Notes: generated by a model from the letters alone, not told the origin. A stretch of 21,068 nt of DNA from Ignavibacteria bacterium (GCA_016710985.1 JADJTX010000065.1:1-21068), one strand, 5' to 3'; counted from the first letter of the stretch, positions 7,667 through 17,111 are shown. A program made the numbers and translations.

Positions 7667-10325
7667 TTACTTCAGCAGCGTCATCTTCTTAACCTCAGAA
7701 AAATCTCCCGCTGTGATCTTATAAAAATAAACCCCGCTCGAAAAATTGCTTCCGTTGAAATCAACAGTATAATATCCTGCTGATTTAAATTCATTCACAA
7801 GGGTTTTCATTTCTCTTCCGATGTTGTCATATATTTTCAACATTACTTTTGAATCTACCGGAATTTCAAATTTTATTTTAGTCGCCGGATTAAATGGATT
7901 CGGATAGTTTTGCGAAAGATTAAATCTGACCGGAACGCCTACTACAACTTCATTCTGTAAATCATAATATTTAAAGCTACCGTTAAAATCTATCTGCTTC
8001 AGTCTGTATTTATATTTTCCCGAAGATAAATTTTTATCTTCAAAAGAATACAGTTGTGAATATGTAGCTGTTCCTTTACCGTTAACGAATCCGGTTTTTA
8101 TCCATTCGTTTGATGTCTGCCCTTTGACACCTGAACGCTCTATATCGAATCCTGCATTATTAATTTCTGAATTCACTCTCCAGATCAGGTTGACATTATT
8201 TTCAATTACCGAAGATGTAAATGATTCGAGCTCCACAGGAAGCAGTTCATTGATTTGTCCGAATTCAACGGCTATGGGAGAAGTACCCCATTGGTTGTGG
8301 AAAAACAAATACCCCGGAGTATTTGAATTGGAGTATCTGTACTGAATTCCAAGTGTTCCGTCTGCATTTTGAATTCCAACGAGGCCTGTACTTAAGTTGC
8401 CGTTAATGTAATTATTTAAGAAAGTCGAACCGCTTTTATCATTATCAAACTGAACTTTAATCTTTCCATTGTCAGAACTACAGTCATCACCGGTTTCCAG
8501 AATTACCTGATAAGATAAATAATCACTCGAATCATAAACTGTATTGTATGCCGGAACTCGGGCAAATGTAATAATTAATTTATTCCCTGATAATTTATAT
8601 TTTAGATTTCTTCCTGCAACATCCGGATCCTGAAAATTACATGCATACCAGAACGGAAAGATCGCAGGCTTTGGAGCTGCTAAAACAGAAGGAATCTGAA
8701 CAGGATTTGACGTAATCATTTCATCAAGTGAACCACCTAAACCAATTATTCCGTTTGTTGAAATTACAATAGTGTCATAGCAGGTACCAAAGAATTTGAA
8801 TTTATTTCCACCCGGAAATACATCCGGCAGACGAAAACAACCGTTAGAAATAGTGCCGGCAGTAAAAGGAAAATTTGCTAAACCGTTAGAAATCAGATTT
8901 ACACTTCCTGTAGTATCTTCCCAGTTAAATTCCACATTTTGCCATGTACAAAAAAAATGCATCTGTAGTATTGTTAATAAAATAATAGTTGCAGGCTTCT
9001 GAATAACCATAACCGGGATTTTTTATTTTAAATATTGAGCGGGCTGTATCGTTTGTAAGATTAGAATCGGAAGCTAAACTTGTCCATGATTTCAAACTAT
9101 ACTCGGAATGATCCAAATCGTCTGAAAGCCAAGCGAAATAATCAAAACTAATTGTATGAGTTTCTCCGGCGCTTAAATAATCCTGTACGGTTTTTGAGTA
9201 GACAATATTAATACCTTTTGTTATTTCACAATGCACATCAAATAAATTAATCGGATTATTCGTATCAAATCTTTTAACTTCAACCTTTGGATAAATTTGC
9301 ATAAGACTAAAGCAACCAGCATAATAAGTAGAATCCTGAACCGGGACTATAATTGAGGTCACACCAACGTCATGATGAAGTGAACCGAGACTAATATCAG
9401 TACTAGAGAGGATTTTACCGGAATCACCTACCACCCAGGCAGTATCTAAACCAGTAACATAAATTGACCTTAGGTTATTATTTGGACTATTTGTTTGACT
9501 TATCCAGTTTGTCCCTCCATTTGTTGTTTTGAAAATATTGTGATATCCTACAAGCCAACCGGTATTATCATTAATGAAATAGACTGAATTTAAGTCTTTA
9601 TTAGTTACGCCTGGCTGATTTATCCAATTTGTTCCCCCGTTAGTCGTTTTAAGAATTTTACCCGAGGTCTGAAAATAATCATGTCCTGCAGTCCAGCCGG
9701 TATTGGCATCTATAAAAAAAACAGATATTAAATCTTCAGTCCCGCTAGTTTGACCGGTCCAGTTGATGCCGCCATTTGTCGTACATAGAATTATTCCATG
9801 TTCCCCAACTGCCCAACCTAAATCAGGGTCTTCGAAGTGTACAGATATTAGCCAGGTACTTGTTCCGCTTGATTGAGCAGTCCAATTGGTTCCTCCATTT
9901 GTTGTATTAATAATGACGCCATCGCCTCCAACTATCCAGCCAACATTATTGTCAATGAAATAAACTGATTTAAACCAATAACCTGTTCCGCTTGATTGCC
10001 CTTTCCAATTGATTCCACAGTTTGTTGTTTTTAGGATTTTTCCATCACCTACTGCCCAACCGGTACTATTATTTACGAAATAAACTGAAAAAAAACCACG
10101 AAGCTCTGCTTCGTTAATTTGTTGTATCAACCAGTTATTTCCGGCATTTGGAGTTTTTAGAATTGTATAATGATCCCCTACAGCAAAACCTGTATTATTA
10201 TCAATAAAATAAACCGAATTTAATGATGAGCTTACTCCACTTGTTTGATTCCACCATACACTTTGCGAAAATGCTAAGAAACTCAGCACCAAAAATATAA
10301 CTATTAAAAAATATATCCTTTTCAT
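7667..10325 (-). CDS. Secreted seven-bladed propeller protein with T9SS sorting domain (one frameshift)
   Basis: As written there are two overlapping frames (10325-8925 and 9010-7667), but they read as one protein of about 886 residues broken at an eight-A run at 8950-8957. The first half has a signal peptide (MKRIYFLIVIFLVLSFLAFS) and seven repeats of the form SVYFIDNNTGWAVG...ILKTTNGGTNW, the Ycf48/BNR-type blade, so a closed seven-bladed beta-propeller is likely; a CARDB-like beta domain follows. The second half carries a beta-rich region (FPGGNKFKFFGTCYDTI, ISTNGIIGLGG), the segment PVELESFTSSVIENN common before T9SS signals, and a type A sorting domain (LSQNYPNPFNP to EVKKMTLLK). The start at 10325 has AGAGG about 8 nt upstream. 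The substrate or partner is unknown; a role in surface adhesion or binding is inferred. A terminator follows the stop. Confidence 0.82.
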
Positions 10326-10370
10326 CTTAATAACCTCTTTCTTTAAATGCAAAAGAACTAATAATTCCAC

Positions 10371-10735
10371 ATACTATATCTACCGGTGATCAATCGAAAA
10401 TTATTTTACAATATAGTCTTAAATTAAAATTCTTTAAAAATGTTTTTTAAATATTTAATATATAACTGCCTGATTTTCTGAATTTTAATAAACTCATTTT
10501 ATAAAATTAACATTTCTTAAATCAGAAATTTATGACAAGAAGCTTATTTTTTTATGACATAAATCATGTTTTTATATTAACATTTATTCTATATTTAAGA
10601 TTATACCGTTTTCAATTTTACTGCAATCTTAGCTGCATTAACAGATTGCAAGTAGCTATATAAAACGTCGTTATAATTCATTGTTTAATTTAATCCCCGG
10701 AAATATTAAATTATTCCAAATCAAATTTCAGTTAA
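10371..10735. other. AT-rich divergent intergenic region
   Basis: No gene seen. It separates the divergently transcribed propeller gene (-) and beta-barrel gene (+), so it should hold promoters for both. It is very AT-rich with several oligo-T tracts. I could not pick a convincing promoter box for either gene. Confidence 0.5.
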
Positions 10736-11514
10736 GTGAATTTCTTTAAAACTTACCTATAGTATTTGTTTTAATTTCAGGGTCGGATTATTCTGCAGCT
10801 CAGGATTATTCCGGCAATAATTTTTATATAGGAGTGGGAACCGGCGTATCGAGCTATCTCGGCGGCTATTTCGGGAATGCATATTCAATGAAAGTACTTC
10901 TGATTATTCGGATGATTATTACTATGATGATGACTATTACTACAATGACTACAGCGCCACTACATTGTGGTCCCCCATCCAGTTCGAAATACTAGCCGGA
11001 TATAATTTCAATGAGAATATATCCGCAGAATTTTCCTCAACTTTTTTATTTGCTTTCGATGGTCATATAGATCCGGAATTTGTAACAGGAAGCATTGGAA
11101 ATCAGGATTACATTGACAGGAACAGTTATTCAGCTTTATGCAGTCCCGATATCAGCAGCTTTGAAGATTCAATCAATCGGTCCCGACGGCTCAGGTGTTT
11201 TCTTAAAGTTCGGTCCGGCTTTTCAGTATACTTCAGAAGAATATGACAGAATCAGGGAATATTATGATTACGAAGAGTATTATTCTTATTCGCAGTATGC
11301 TTATTTATATTCAGTCTCAGGATCTAAATGGCTGCCGGGATTTAATGTAAGCACTGGTATTTCATTTCTGCTTTCGGATTATACAACCTCATTTACTGAA
11401 CTTTCCTACAGTTACTTTAAAATATCCGGCGACAATTCAACTGCAATGGCTATCGACCGCGCCATTGAAGCCCAGCTCTTTGCTTTGAATACAAAGATTT
11501 TCTTTAATTTTTGA
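10736..11514 (+). CDS. Predicted outer-membrane beta-barrel protein (frameshifted)
   Basis: Reading across three frames gives a signal-peptide-like start (NFFKTYL, IVFVLISGSDYSAAQ) and then alternating beta-strand segments typical of small outer-membrane barrels: NNFYIGVGTGVSSYLGGYFG, IQFEILAGYNFNENISAEFS, VPISAALKIQSIG, GVFLKFGPAFQYTSE, WLPGFNVSTGISFLLSDYT, FTELSYSYFKIS, and an aromatic C-terminus NTKIFFNF ending in Phe, as barrel proteins do. Two loops are packed with Tyr and Asp (SDDYYYDDDYYYNDY; YYDYEEYYSYSQYAY). Frame changes lie near 10755, 10882 and 11125; the end at 11514 is firm, and the start at a GTG at 10736 is a guess. About 260 residues. It resembles opacity/OmpW-like barrels, but I cannot assign a family or ligand. 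Confidence 0.65.
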
Positions 11515-11564
11515 AACGTAAAACGTCAGATGTCAAACGTGAAACGTCAAACGCGAGACGGAAT
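11515..11564. repeat. Short AACGT-type repeat after the barrel gene
   Basis: Directly after the stop codon come about six degenerate copies of a 7-8 bp AAACGTC/AAACGTG unit. The core ACGT is palindromic. Confidence 0.7.
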
Positions 11565-11591
11565 ATGTTAGACTGCAAGACTTTACTTAAT

Positions 11592-11660
11592 CTCAATACT
11601 CAATACTCAATACTCAATACCCAATACTCAATACCCAATACTCAATACTCAATACCCAAC
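11592..11660. repeat. 7-bp tandem repeat, CAATACT/CAATACC
   Basis: About nine near-perfect copies of CAATACT or CAATACC. It is the same family as the repeats at 5187-5267 (opposite strand) and 12586-12697. Confidence 0.9.
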
Positions 11661-11752
11661 TCAACTATCTGAAAAGCAAACACCATAAGGGATCATTAAC
11701 AGACAGTTATCCGGCAATTAAAGACAAACCCGCTCCGATAACTGTTAGTATT

Positions 11753-12244
11753 GCCTCTTCAATTGTCAATAATGCCTCTTCAGCTGTCAATAATGACTTT
11801 GATGTTGCAAACAATGACTTTGATGTTGCAAACAATGACTTTGATGTTGTAAACAATCACTTTGATGCTGCAAACAATGACTTTGCTGTAGCAAACAATG
11901 ACTTTGATGTTGTAAACAATGACTTTGCAGTTGTAAACAATGACTTTGATGTTGCAAACTATGACTTTGATGTTGCAAACAATGACTTTGATGTTGCAAA
12001 CAATGACTTTGATGTTGTAAATAATGAATTTAATGTTGTAAATAATCACTTTGACGTTGTAAACAATGACTTTGACGTTGTAAACAATGACTTTGATGTT
12101 GTAAACAATCACTTTGATGCTGCAAACAATGACTTTGATGTTGTAAACAATGACTTTGATATTGCAAACAATGACTTTGATTTTGCAAACAATGACTTTG
12201 ATGTGGTAAACAATGACTTTGATGTGGCAAACAATGACTTTGAA
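11753..12244. repeat. 21-bp minisatellite, 23 full units plus a partial
   Basis: Units of exactly 21 bp run without interruption from 11753 to 12235, with a partial at 12236-12244. The first two units encode ASSIVNN and ASSAVNN on the + strand. From unit 3 on the common form is DFDVANN or DFDVVNN, with variants HFDAANN, DFAVANN, EFNVVNN and DFDFANN. Because the unit is a multiple of 3, several frames stay open on both strands; on the - strand they give QSHCLQH and KVIVYNI repeats. The + frame is open from 11591 to 12355 and ends in a charged non-repeat tail (EERKRDTDTEKDTSYSYKF to KRGKQNV), but it has no ATG, GTG or TTG start ahead of the array. It may be a coding repeat with a damaged start, or simply a minisatellite. 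Confidence 0.9.
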
Positions 12245-12364
12245 GAAAGAAAGAGGGATACTGACACTGAAAAGGATACTTCATATTCATATAAATTTGT
12301 TCAGAAAGAAGGTCATGATGAAAAGATTTTTAAAAGAGGCAAACAAAATGTGTAAAAAAAAGGC

Positions 12365-12447
12365 AGATCAATCGTCAATCGTTAATCGTTAAACGTGTCT
12401 TGTGATAATATTTTTTATTCGTGATCATTCGTGAAATTCGTGGCAGG
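12365..12447. repeat. Two short degenerate repeats
   Basis: AATCGTCAATCGTTAATCGTT (units of 7-8 bp) at about 12370-12390, then ATTCGTGATCATTCGTGAAATTCGTGG (units of 8-11 bp) at about 12417-12443. Both are intergenic. Confidence 0.65.
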
Positions 12448-12510
12448 CTTTTCCTTATTTTTGGATGGATATTTGGAAATTCAAGACAAAAAACAAATCT
12501 AAATAAATAA

Positions 12511-12537
12511 AAAAGGCTGATGGTTAATCAGCCTTTT
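12511..12537. terminator. Perfect inverted repeat, probable bidirectional terminator
   Basis: AAAAGGCTGAT, a 5-nt loop GGTTA, and ATCAGCCTTTT form an 11-bp perfect stem with A and T tracts at both ends. It could stop the C25 protease transcript (-) and anything transcribed on + through the minisatellite. Confidence 0.82.
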
Positions 12538-12585
12538 CATGATATAATATACTGTTTCTTGATTTTATTAAAAGCATTCTCATTT

Positions 12586-12697
12586 ACCTAATACCCCCAC
12601 TACCCCAATACCTAATACCCAATACCTAATACCTAATACCTAATACCTAATACCTAATACCCAATACCTAATACCCAATACCAAATACCCAATACCT
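12586..12697. repeat. 7-bp tandem repeat, CCTAATA/CCCAATA, abutting a stop codon
   Basis: About 15 copies of a degenerate 7-bp unit (ACCTAAT/ACCCAAT) run right up to the corrected stop codon of the C25 protease at 12698. On the opposite strand it reads GGTATTA/GGTATTG, a telomere-like G-cluster pattern. Confidence 0.92.
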
Positions 12698-14954
12698 TTA
12701 CTTCAGCAGCGTCATCTTCTTCACCTCAGAAAACTCTCCCCGCTGTGATCCTGTAAAAATAAACTCCGCTCGAAATATTAGATGCATTGAAATCAAAATT
12801 ATATGAACCCGGATTTAAATTCTCATTTACTAAGGTTGCAACTTCTTTTCCAAGCACGTCAAAAATCTTCAATGACACAAAAGAATTTTTTGGAATTGAG
12901 AAATTTATATTTGTAGCCGGATTGAACGGGTTAGGATAATTTTGTGATAATGAATAGCTCTGTGCTAACTGTGAAATATTGTTAATATTAGTTAAGATCA
13001 TATCTCCGTCATAGGGTAATAAATTTTTTCCTGTAACAACTAAATTAACAGGAACTGAATTTTCAATAACTGAAGAATTAAAACGGTAATTTCCAAGACT
13101 GTCAGTGTAACCTGCAATTTTCAATTCATTGTTTTGATTGATTGCAACCAACGCTCCTTTTGAATTTATCCCTGCTGCTTTTACATTCACTGAATATTCA
13201 GATCCTGCAAGTGAAGTACTGACATTCAGACTTTTCGGAACATCTGAATATGCTTCCTGTGTCGGATCTCCGAGCAACATGAATTGATGTATAGTTTCGG
13301 TTACAGTTCCGTTCCCGCCGAAATAATTATACGCCTGTATCTTTCCGTAATTCAGCATTGAACCAAAGTCAGTGATGCCGTGGCGGAAGTATGCATATAA
13401 CATTTCACGGCCGATTGTATCCGTTGTATAGAAAGCGCAAAGCTCAGTCGATCCTGTAAAATTAGATGCTGAGTTCTTATGGCTTCTTTCGATCCACGCT
13501 TCACCGAAACAATCTGCGGTCTGGGAATAATCAAGGTCAGTATTTGAACATGCAATGGAAATTATGGAAGGCTGTTTATAGCCGTAATTTAAATTTACCA
13601 TGTTGGACATGCTCCATACAGGATCCGCCCACGATGTTTCACTGCCGTGTCCGATAAACCATATCCAGCTTACGCCTCCGTTAATATAATTTGTGATCTG
13701 TGCAGACGATGTACTCGGACTTGCTACATCAACATTCGTAAATCCGCCTTCATTCATAAATACACTTCGCGCTACCTGCATGTTGATAGGATCTATGCCG
13801 TCATTACTGTGAAGGACAAGCGCTCTTTTATACCAGTCAGTCTCAGTTACATTCGGCTGCTTTTCATACTGAACCAATTTAGTTATTGCCGTATCAAGTT
13901 CTGTCAGTGACTGCACGGATATTCTCCCCACAACTATGTCAGGCAAAATGTCAGTACCGTCAAGGCACATATAAGGATGATCTGACTTGCCGCCTGTCGC
14001 ATTGAACCACGTGATAGTATTATTACCTCTTGCGTCTCCGATCATCAGAACATATTCAGGCCGGTCCGGACTGTTATAAAGATTAATTAAAAAACTTTTT
14101 ATTTCTATGGAGCTCGGAAATGTTACTCCGCTTATCTCCGAACGTTTCTTTACGGTTGTCTTTATTCCTTTTTTTGTCTTCCAGCTGACATAAGGTGTAA
14201 TTGCGCTCTCAAGACTGTCCGGAACTATCACTAACATTTTCGGAGCTACAGTAAAAGTATTGTCTTCGCTATAGTTAAAGATCAACTGCTTATAAATATT
14301 CCGGAAGCTTTTTGAAATTCCCTCAGACTTATATGTTACATTATTTACATTTGAATAGCCTTCATACTTTAATTCAAAATTTATATCGGTATAAACTTTA
14401 AGCTGTCTCAATGAGGGATTATACTGAACCGGATTAATTGTTACGACTGCAATCCTGTAATCCCTCATCACTGCAATTTCCTTAATGCTGACTATATTTT
14501 CCGGACTATTTTTATTTGAGGAATAGTAAGAGTTATCTTTTTGAAAGACATCTGTAATGCCGTTTGTATTTCTTAATGGAGGAGTCTGATATGGAATTAC
14601 ATCAAATGAATTAAAAACCTGAGACTCTGCATTATTTATCACTACTCTTACATCCTTATAGTTCGGAATAGCTATCATCTTTGTAATCGTCGGAAGCGCT
14701 GCCTGTCCTTCATTTCCCAGTGATACAAATTCATTCAAATAAATATTATCATATAGATTGCCTGCAATGTTTACTTTCTTATTATAGAAGCCATTCAGCT
14801 TTACATCAATTACCGTTCGTGAATCATCGGAGCTGACCAGTCTTATTTCATTTGAATTAGCTGAACTGTTTCCTGCTTTGATAAAAATATCATCAGCAAA
14901 AACATTTCCTGCTAAAAACAAAGTTACTATTGAAATTAATAGGAAGGATTTCAT
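12698..14954 (-). CDS. Gingipain-type C25 cysteine protease with T9SS sorting domain
   Basis: Secreted cysteine endopeptidase of MEROPS family C25. A signal peptide (MKSFLLISIVTLFLAGNVFA) is followed by a propeptide-like region (about 25-225), the catalytic domain (about 235-570), an Ig-like domain (about 575-650) and a type A T9SS sorting domain starting at SLSQNYPNPFNP (about 668). The catalytic pair is H436 in WFIGHGSETSW and C469 in SIISIACSNTD; their spacing of 33 equals that of His211/Cys244 in gingipain RgpB. The strand DILPDIVVGRISVQS is also typical. As written the frame ends at ITAGRVF (12726), but one G too many in a four-base run (12738-12741) is responsible; removing it gives ITAGEFSEVKKMTLLK and a stop at 12698. 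Corrected length is about 751 residues. The P1 specificity cannot be read from the sequence. It is a single gene with its own downstream hairpin. Confidence 0.93.
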
Positions 14955-15042
14955 TATGGGATTATTTTAGGTTTGTAAATTCGTTTTATAAAACTAATGA
15001 TTTTAATATAAAATTCATACTTAAATTAAAATATTGGGTATC
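14955..15042. other. Upstream region of the C25 protease
   Basis: AT-rich with no gene. It should contain the protease promoter. No Shine-Dalgarno sequence is visible before the ATG at 14954, as is common in Bacteroidota relatives. Confidence 0.4.
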
Positions 15043-15112
15043 GAGTGTATAGAGTGTATAGAGTGTATAGAGTGTATAGAGTGTATAGAGTGTATGGAGT
15101 GTAGAGTGTATT
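15043..15112. repeat. 9-bp tandem repeat, GAGTGTATA
   Basis: Five exact copies of GAGTGTATA (15043-15087) and three altered copies, one of them shortened to 7 bp. It lies between the unknown 162-aa gene and the C25 protease. Confidence 0.93.
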
Positions 15113-15184
15113 ATCTAAATTATCAATATCAATTATAAATTATCATCAATTATCAATTATCAATTATCAACTATCAATTATCAA
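15113..15184. repeat. Degenerate TATCAATT repeat overlapping a stop codon
   Basis: About eight copies of ATCAATT/ATCAACT-like 9-10 bp units. The last copy overlaps the stop codon of the gene ending at 15181. A very similar stretch sits inside the T9SS sorting-domain remnant at about 768-802. Confidence 0.8.
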
Positions 15185-15669
15185 CCGTTAAACTTAACCA
15201 CATCTTTCAAGAAATTAAAAAAATATTTATCAATCTTTTCCTGTGCAAATTCATCTATCTCAAGTTCGTCAATTTTATTCCTCGCTTCATCTGATTTAAT
15301 GGAAAGCTTGGTAGTGACTTTTATATTTTCTTTTACCGGGCTGTAAGAAAACTGAAGAAACGGGGCATTCACACCGAGCGGGATCTTGCTGTGTCCGTAA
15401 GGGTAAAATAAGATCTGTATGAAAATTCTTTTTCGCGGATCACGTATTACAGCGAGTTCATTCGAATAGTAATTTAAGAAACATCCTGACCTGCCTAAAA
15501 TATTTGAAGAGTCTTTTACCAGAGGTATGATATGATTAGTGATCATGGTTTTAAACTTAAGTGCTTTTTCAGAGTCAAATATTTCCTGATCATCCACGTT
15601 GCTTTTCTTTCTGATCTCAAGAATCTTGTTAGTCAGCTTTTCAATTTCCTTTTTTAATTCATCTGTCAT
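15181..15669 (-). CDS. Unrecognised 162-aa protein
   Basis: An intact frame. The start at 15669 (MTDELKKEIEKLTNKILEIR) is chosen because AGGAG lies about 8 nt upstream; a longer in-frame extension to 15744 overlaps the upstream gene and has no such site. There is no signal peptide or membrane segment. The first 30 residues are charged and helical, possibly a short coiled coil. The middle contains FLNYYSNELAVIRDPRKRIF, QILFYPYGHSKIP and APFLQFSYSPV, suggesting a beta-rich fold, and the end is helical (DEFAQEKIDKYFFNFLKDVV). I do not recognise the family. The 16-bp gap after the serine hydrolase on the same strand suggests co-transcription. Cytoplasmic location is inferred from the absence of a signal. 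Confidence 0.8.
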   Translation of the reverse strand: MTDELKKEIEKLTNKILEIRKKSNVDDQEIFDSEKALKFKTMITNHIIPLVKDSSNILGRSGCFLNYYSNELAVIRDPRKRIFIQILFYPYGHSKIPLGVNAPFLQFSYSPVKENIKVTTKLSIKSDEARNKIDELEIDEFAQEKIDKYFFNFLKDVVKFNG

Positions 15670-15685
15670 ATTAATCTCCTGATTA

Positions 15686-16797
15686 TTATTTAAAGAAGCT
15701 CTTGTCCGGAAAAAGAAGATCTGCCAGTTTTGCAAATATTGCATCCGACTTTCCGCCGTTCACACCGAACTCGTTTACAGAAACAATTATTGCTGCATCG
15801 AGCCCGGGATTGTAGCACATTGTTGTATTGTATCCGGTGATCCCACCATTGTGTCCAATAAATCCACCCATTGAAAATATACCAAGACCGTACTTTACAA
15901 AATCCACTACTCCGGTATTTACGAACTTTAATCTTTCTTCCTGTGACTTTGCGCTTATCATTGTTCCTTTCGACAGAGCATCCAGATATATTTTCAGATC
16001 AGGTATGTTTGAAACCATAGCTCCGGCAGCCCAACCAATCGAAGGATCCATCACAGTAAAATCCATCAGTTCACCGGTCAGAGTGTCCGGAAAATATCCA
16101 TGACTGTACTGGCCTTCCATATATGGTGTGGTTGGGAAGATTGTGTTATTTAATCCTAGGGAATGATTATTCTTTTACTGATCTCATCTTCAAGTTTATT
16201 ACCGGTAACTTTTTCAACCATCATCCCGAGAATGTTATAGTTACCGTTAGAGTATTGCCAGCCTGTACCCAGTGAAAAATCCGGCGTCATTGTTTTGGTA
16301 ATTTCATATATCTGATTTGGAGTATATTTATCCAGTCTGTCATACACGAAGCTCTTAAGAACAACAGGATTTTCAATGTAATCCGGAACGCCACTTGTCA
16401 TGTCCAGCATTTGCCGTATTGTTATGTTTGAAGCATCCGGATAGTCGGGATAATAAAGCGAAAGCTTGTCGTCGAGCCCTATCTTTCCTTCATCTACTAA
16501 CTGCAATATCACCGTCGCAACAAATGTTTTTGTGATGCTTCCTATCCTGATCTTATCATCAAATTTCCTGTCAACATTGTTTTTAATATCTGCTTTGCCG
16601 ACAGCTTTCTGATATGTAAATCCCGGAGTCCAGATCCCGACTATGATCCCCGGCAGACTGTCATTGACAAAGAACGAATCAATCACACCGTCTAATTTTG
16701 GTTCAAGACTTTTAGCATTTACCTGAGCATAACCATTTGTAAATAAATTTACAAAAAGAATCAGAACTAAAAGACAGAAGAAATTATTTTTTTTCAT
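15686..16797 (-). CDS. Secreted serine hydrolase, beta-lactamase class C/DD-peptidase family (one frameshift)
   Basis: Exported by a signal peptide (MKKNNFFCLLVLILFVNLFT, then NGYA). All three active-site motifs of the serine beta-lactamase/penicillin-binding family are present: SITK with nucleophile S87 and K90, Y182-S-N184 in QYSNGNYN, and H-N-G near residue 316 in GFIGHNGGITGYN. The family includes D-alanyl-D-alanine carboxypeptidases, class C beta-lactamases and esterases. HNG instead of KTG and the TSGVPDY segment point to the carboxypeptidase/esterase-like group rather than a true AmpC. The frame breaks near 16159 in a GGG run: ISKRIIIP is followed by a stop, but one added base gives LGLNNTIFPTTPYMEGQ and joins the halves into about 370 residues. 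It probably acts in the periplasm. The 162-aa gene follows 16 bp later. Confidence 0.88.
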
Positions 16798-17111
16798 AGT
16801 TTGTAAATCGGGGTTTGTTCAATTTACAATTAATTATTAAAATATTAAATATGAATAGAATAATATTAAACAGATTTAGAATGATTTAGAAACCCTCAGT
16901 TATAAGTAATTGATTGCATAAAAATAATAAAGAGATTATTTTGAATTAATATTTGTGATTGGATATCCGCTGAAGGAATGAGTATCAAAACTATTTTTCA
17001 ACACAGAGACACAAAGACACAGAGGAAAAACGAAGTAGAATAAATCAGTTTAAGCACAAACCATAATTCAGAAACTCTAAATATTTTAACAATACCATAG
17101 TGCCCAGTGAT
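16798..17111. other. Intergenic region with ACACAGAG/ACACAAAG phrase
   Basis: No gene recognised. It is AT-rich near the serine hydrolase start and holds that gene's upstream region. CACAGAGACACAAAGACACAGAGG at about 17003-17026 is a short degenerate repeat of 8-9 bp units. A related low-complexity phrase (GTGATTTAGTGG, compare CCTTAGTGG near 2500) lies near the end of the MutS-like gene. Confidence 0.5.

Noticed and set aside
7667..9010. Separate gene starting MVIQKPATIILLTIL with its own signal peptide
   Set aside because: The overlapping frame gives a coherent continuation (GYSEACNYYFINNTTDAFF then TWQNVEFNWEDTTG), and an eight-A run explains the shift.
11753..12244. Possible CRISPR array
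   Set aside because: Units are contiguous 21-bp copies with no unique spacers, and no cas gene is present.
11780..12290. Open frames on the - strand rich in QSHCLQH or KVIVYNI repeats as proteins
   Set aside because: They arise because a 21-bp unit without stops stays open in several frames; there is no recognisable domain, and the flanks give no support.
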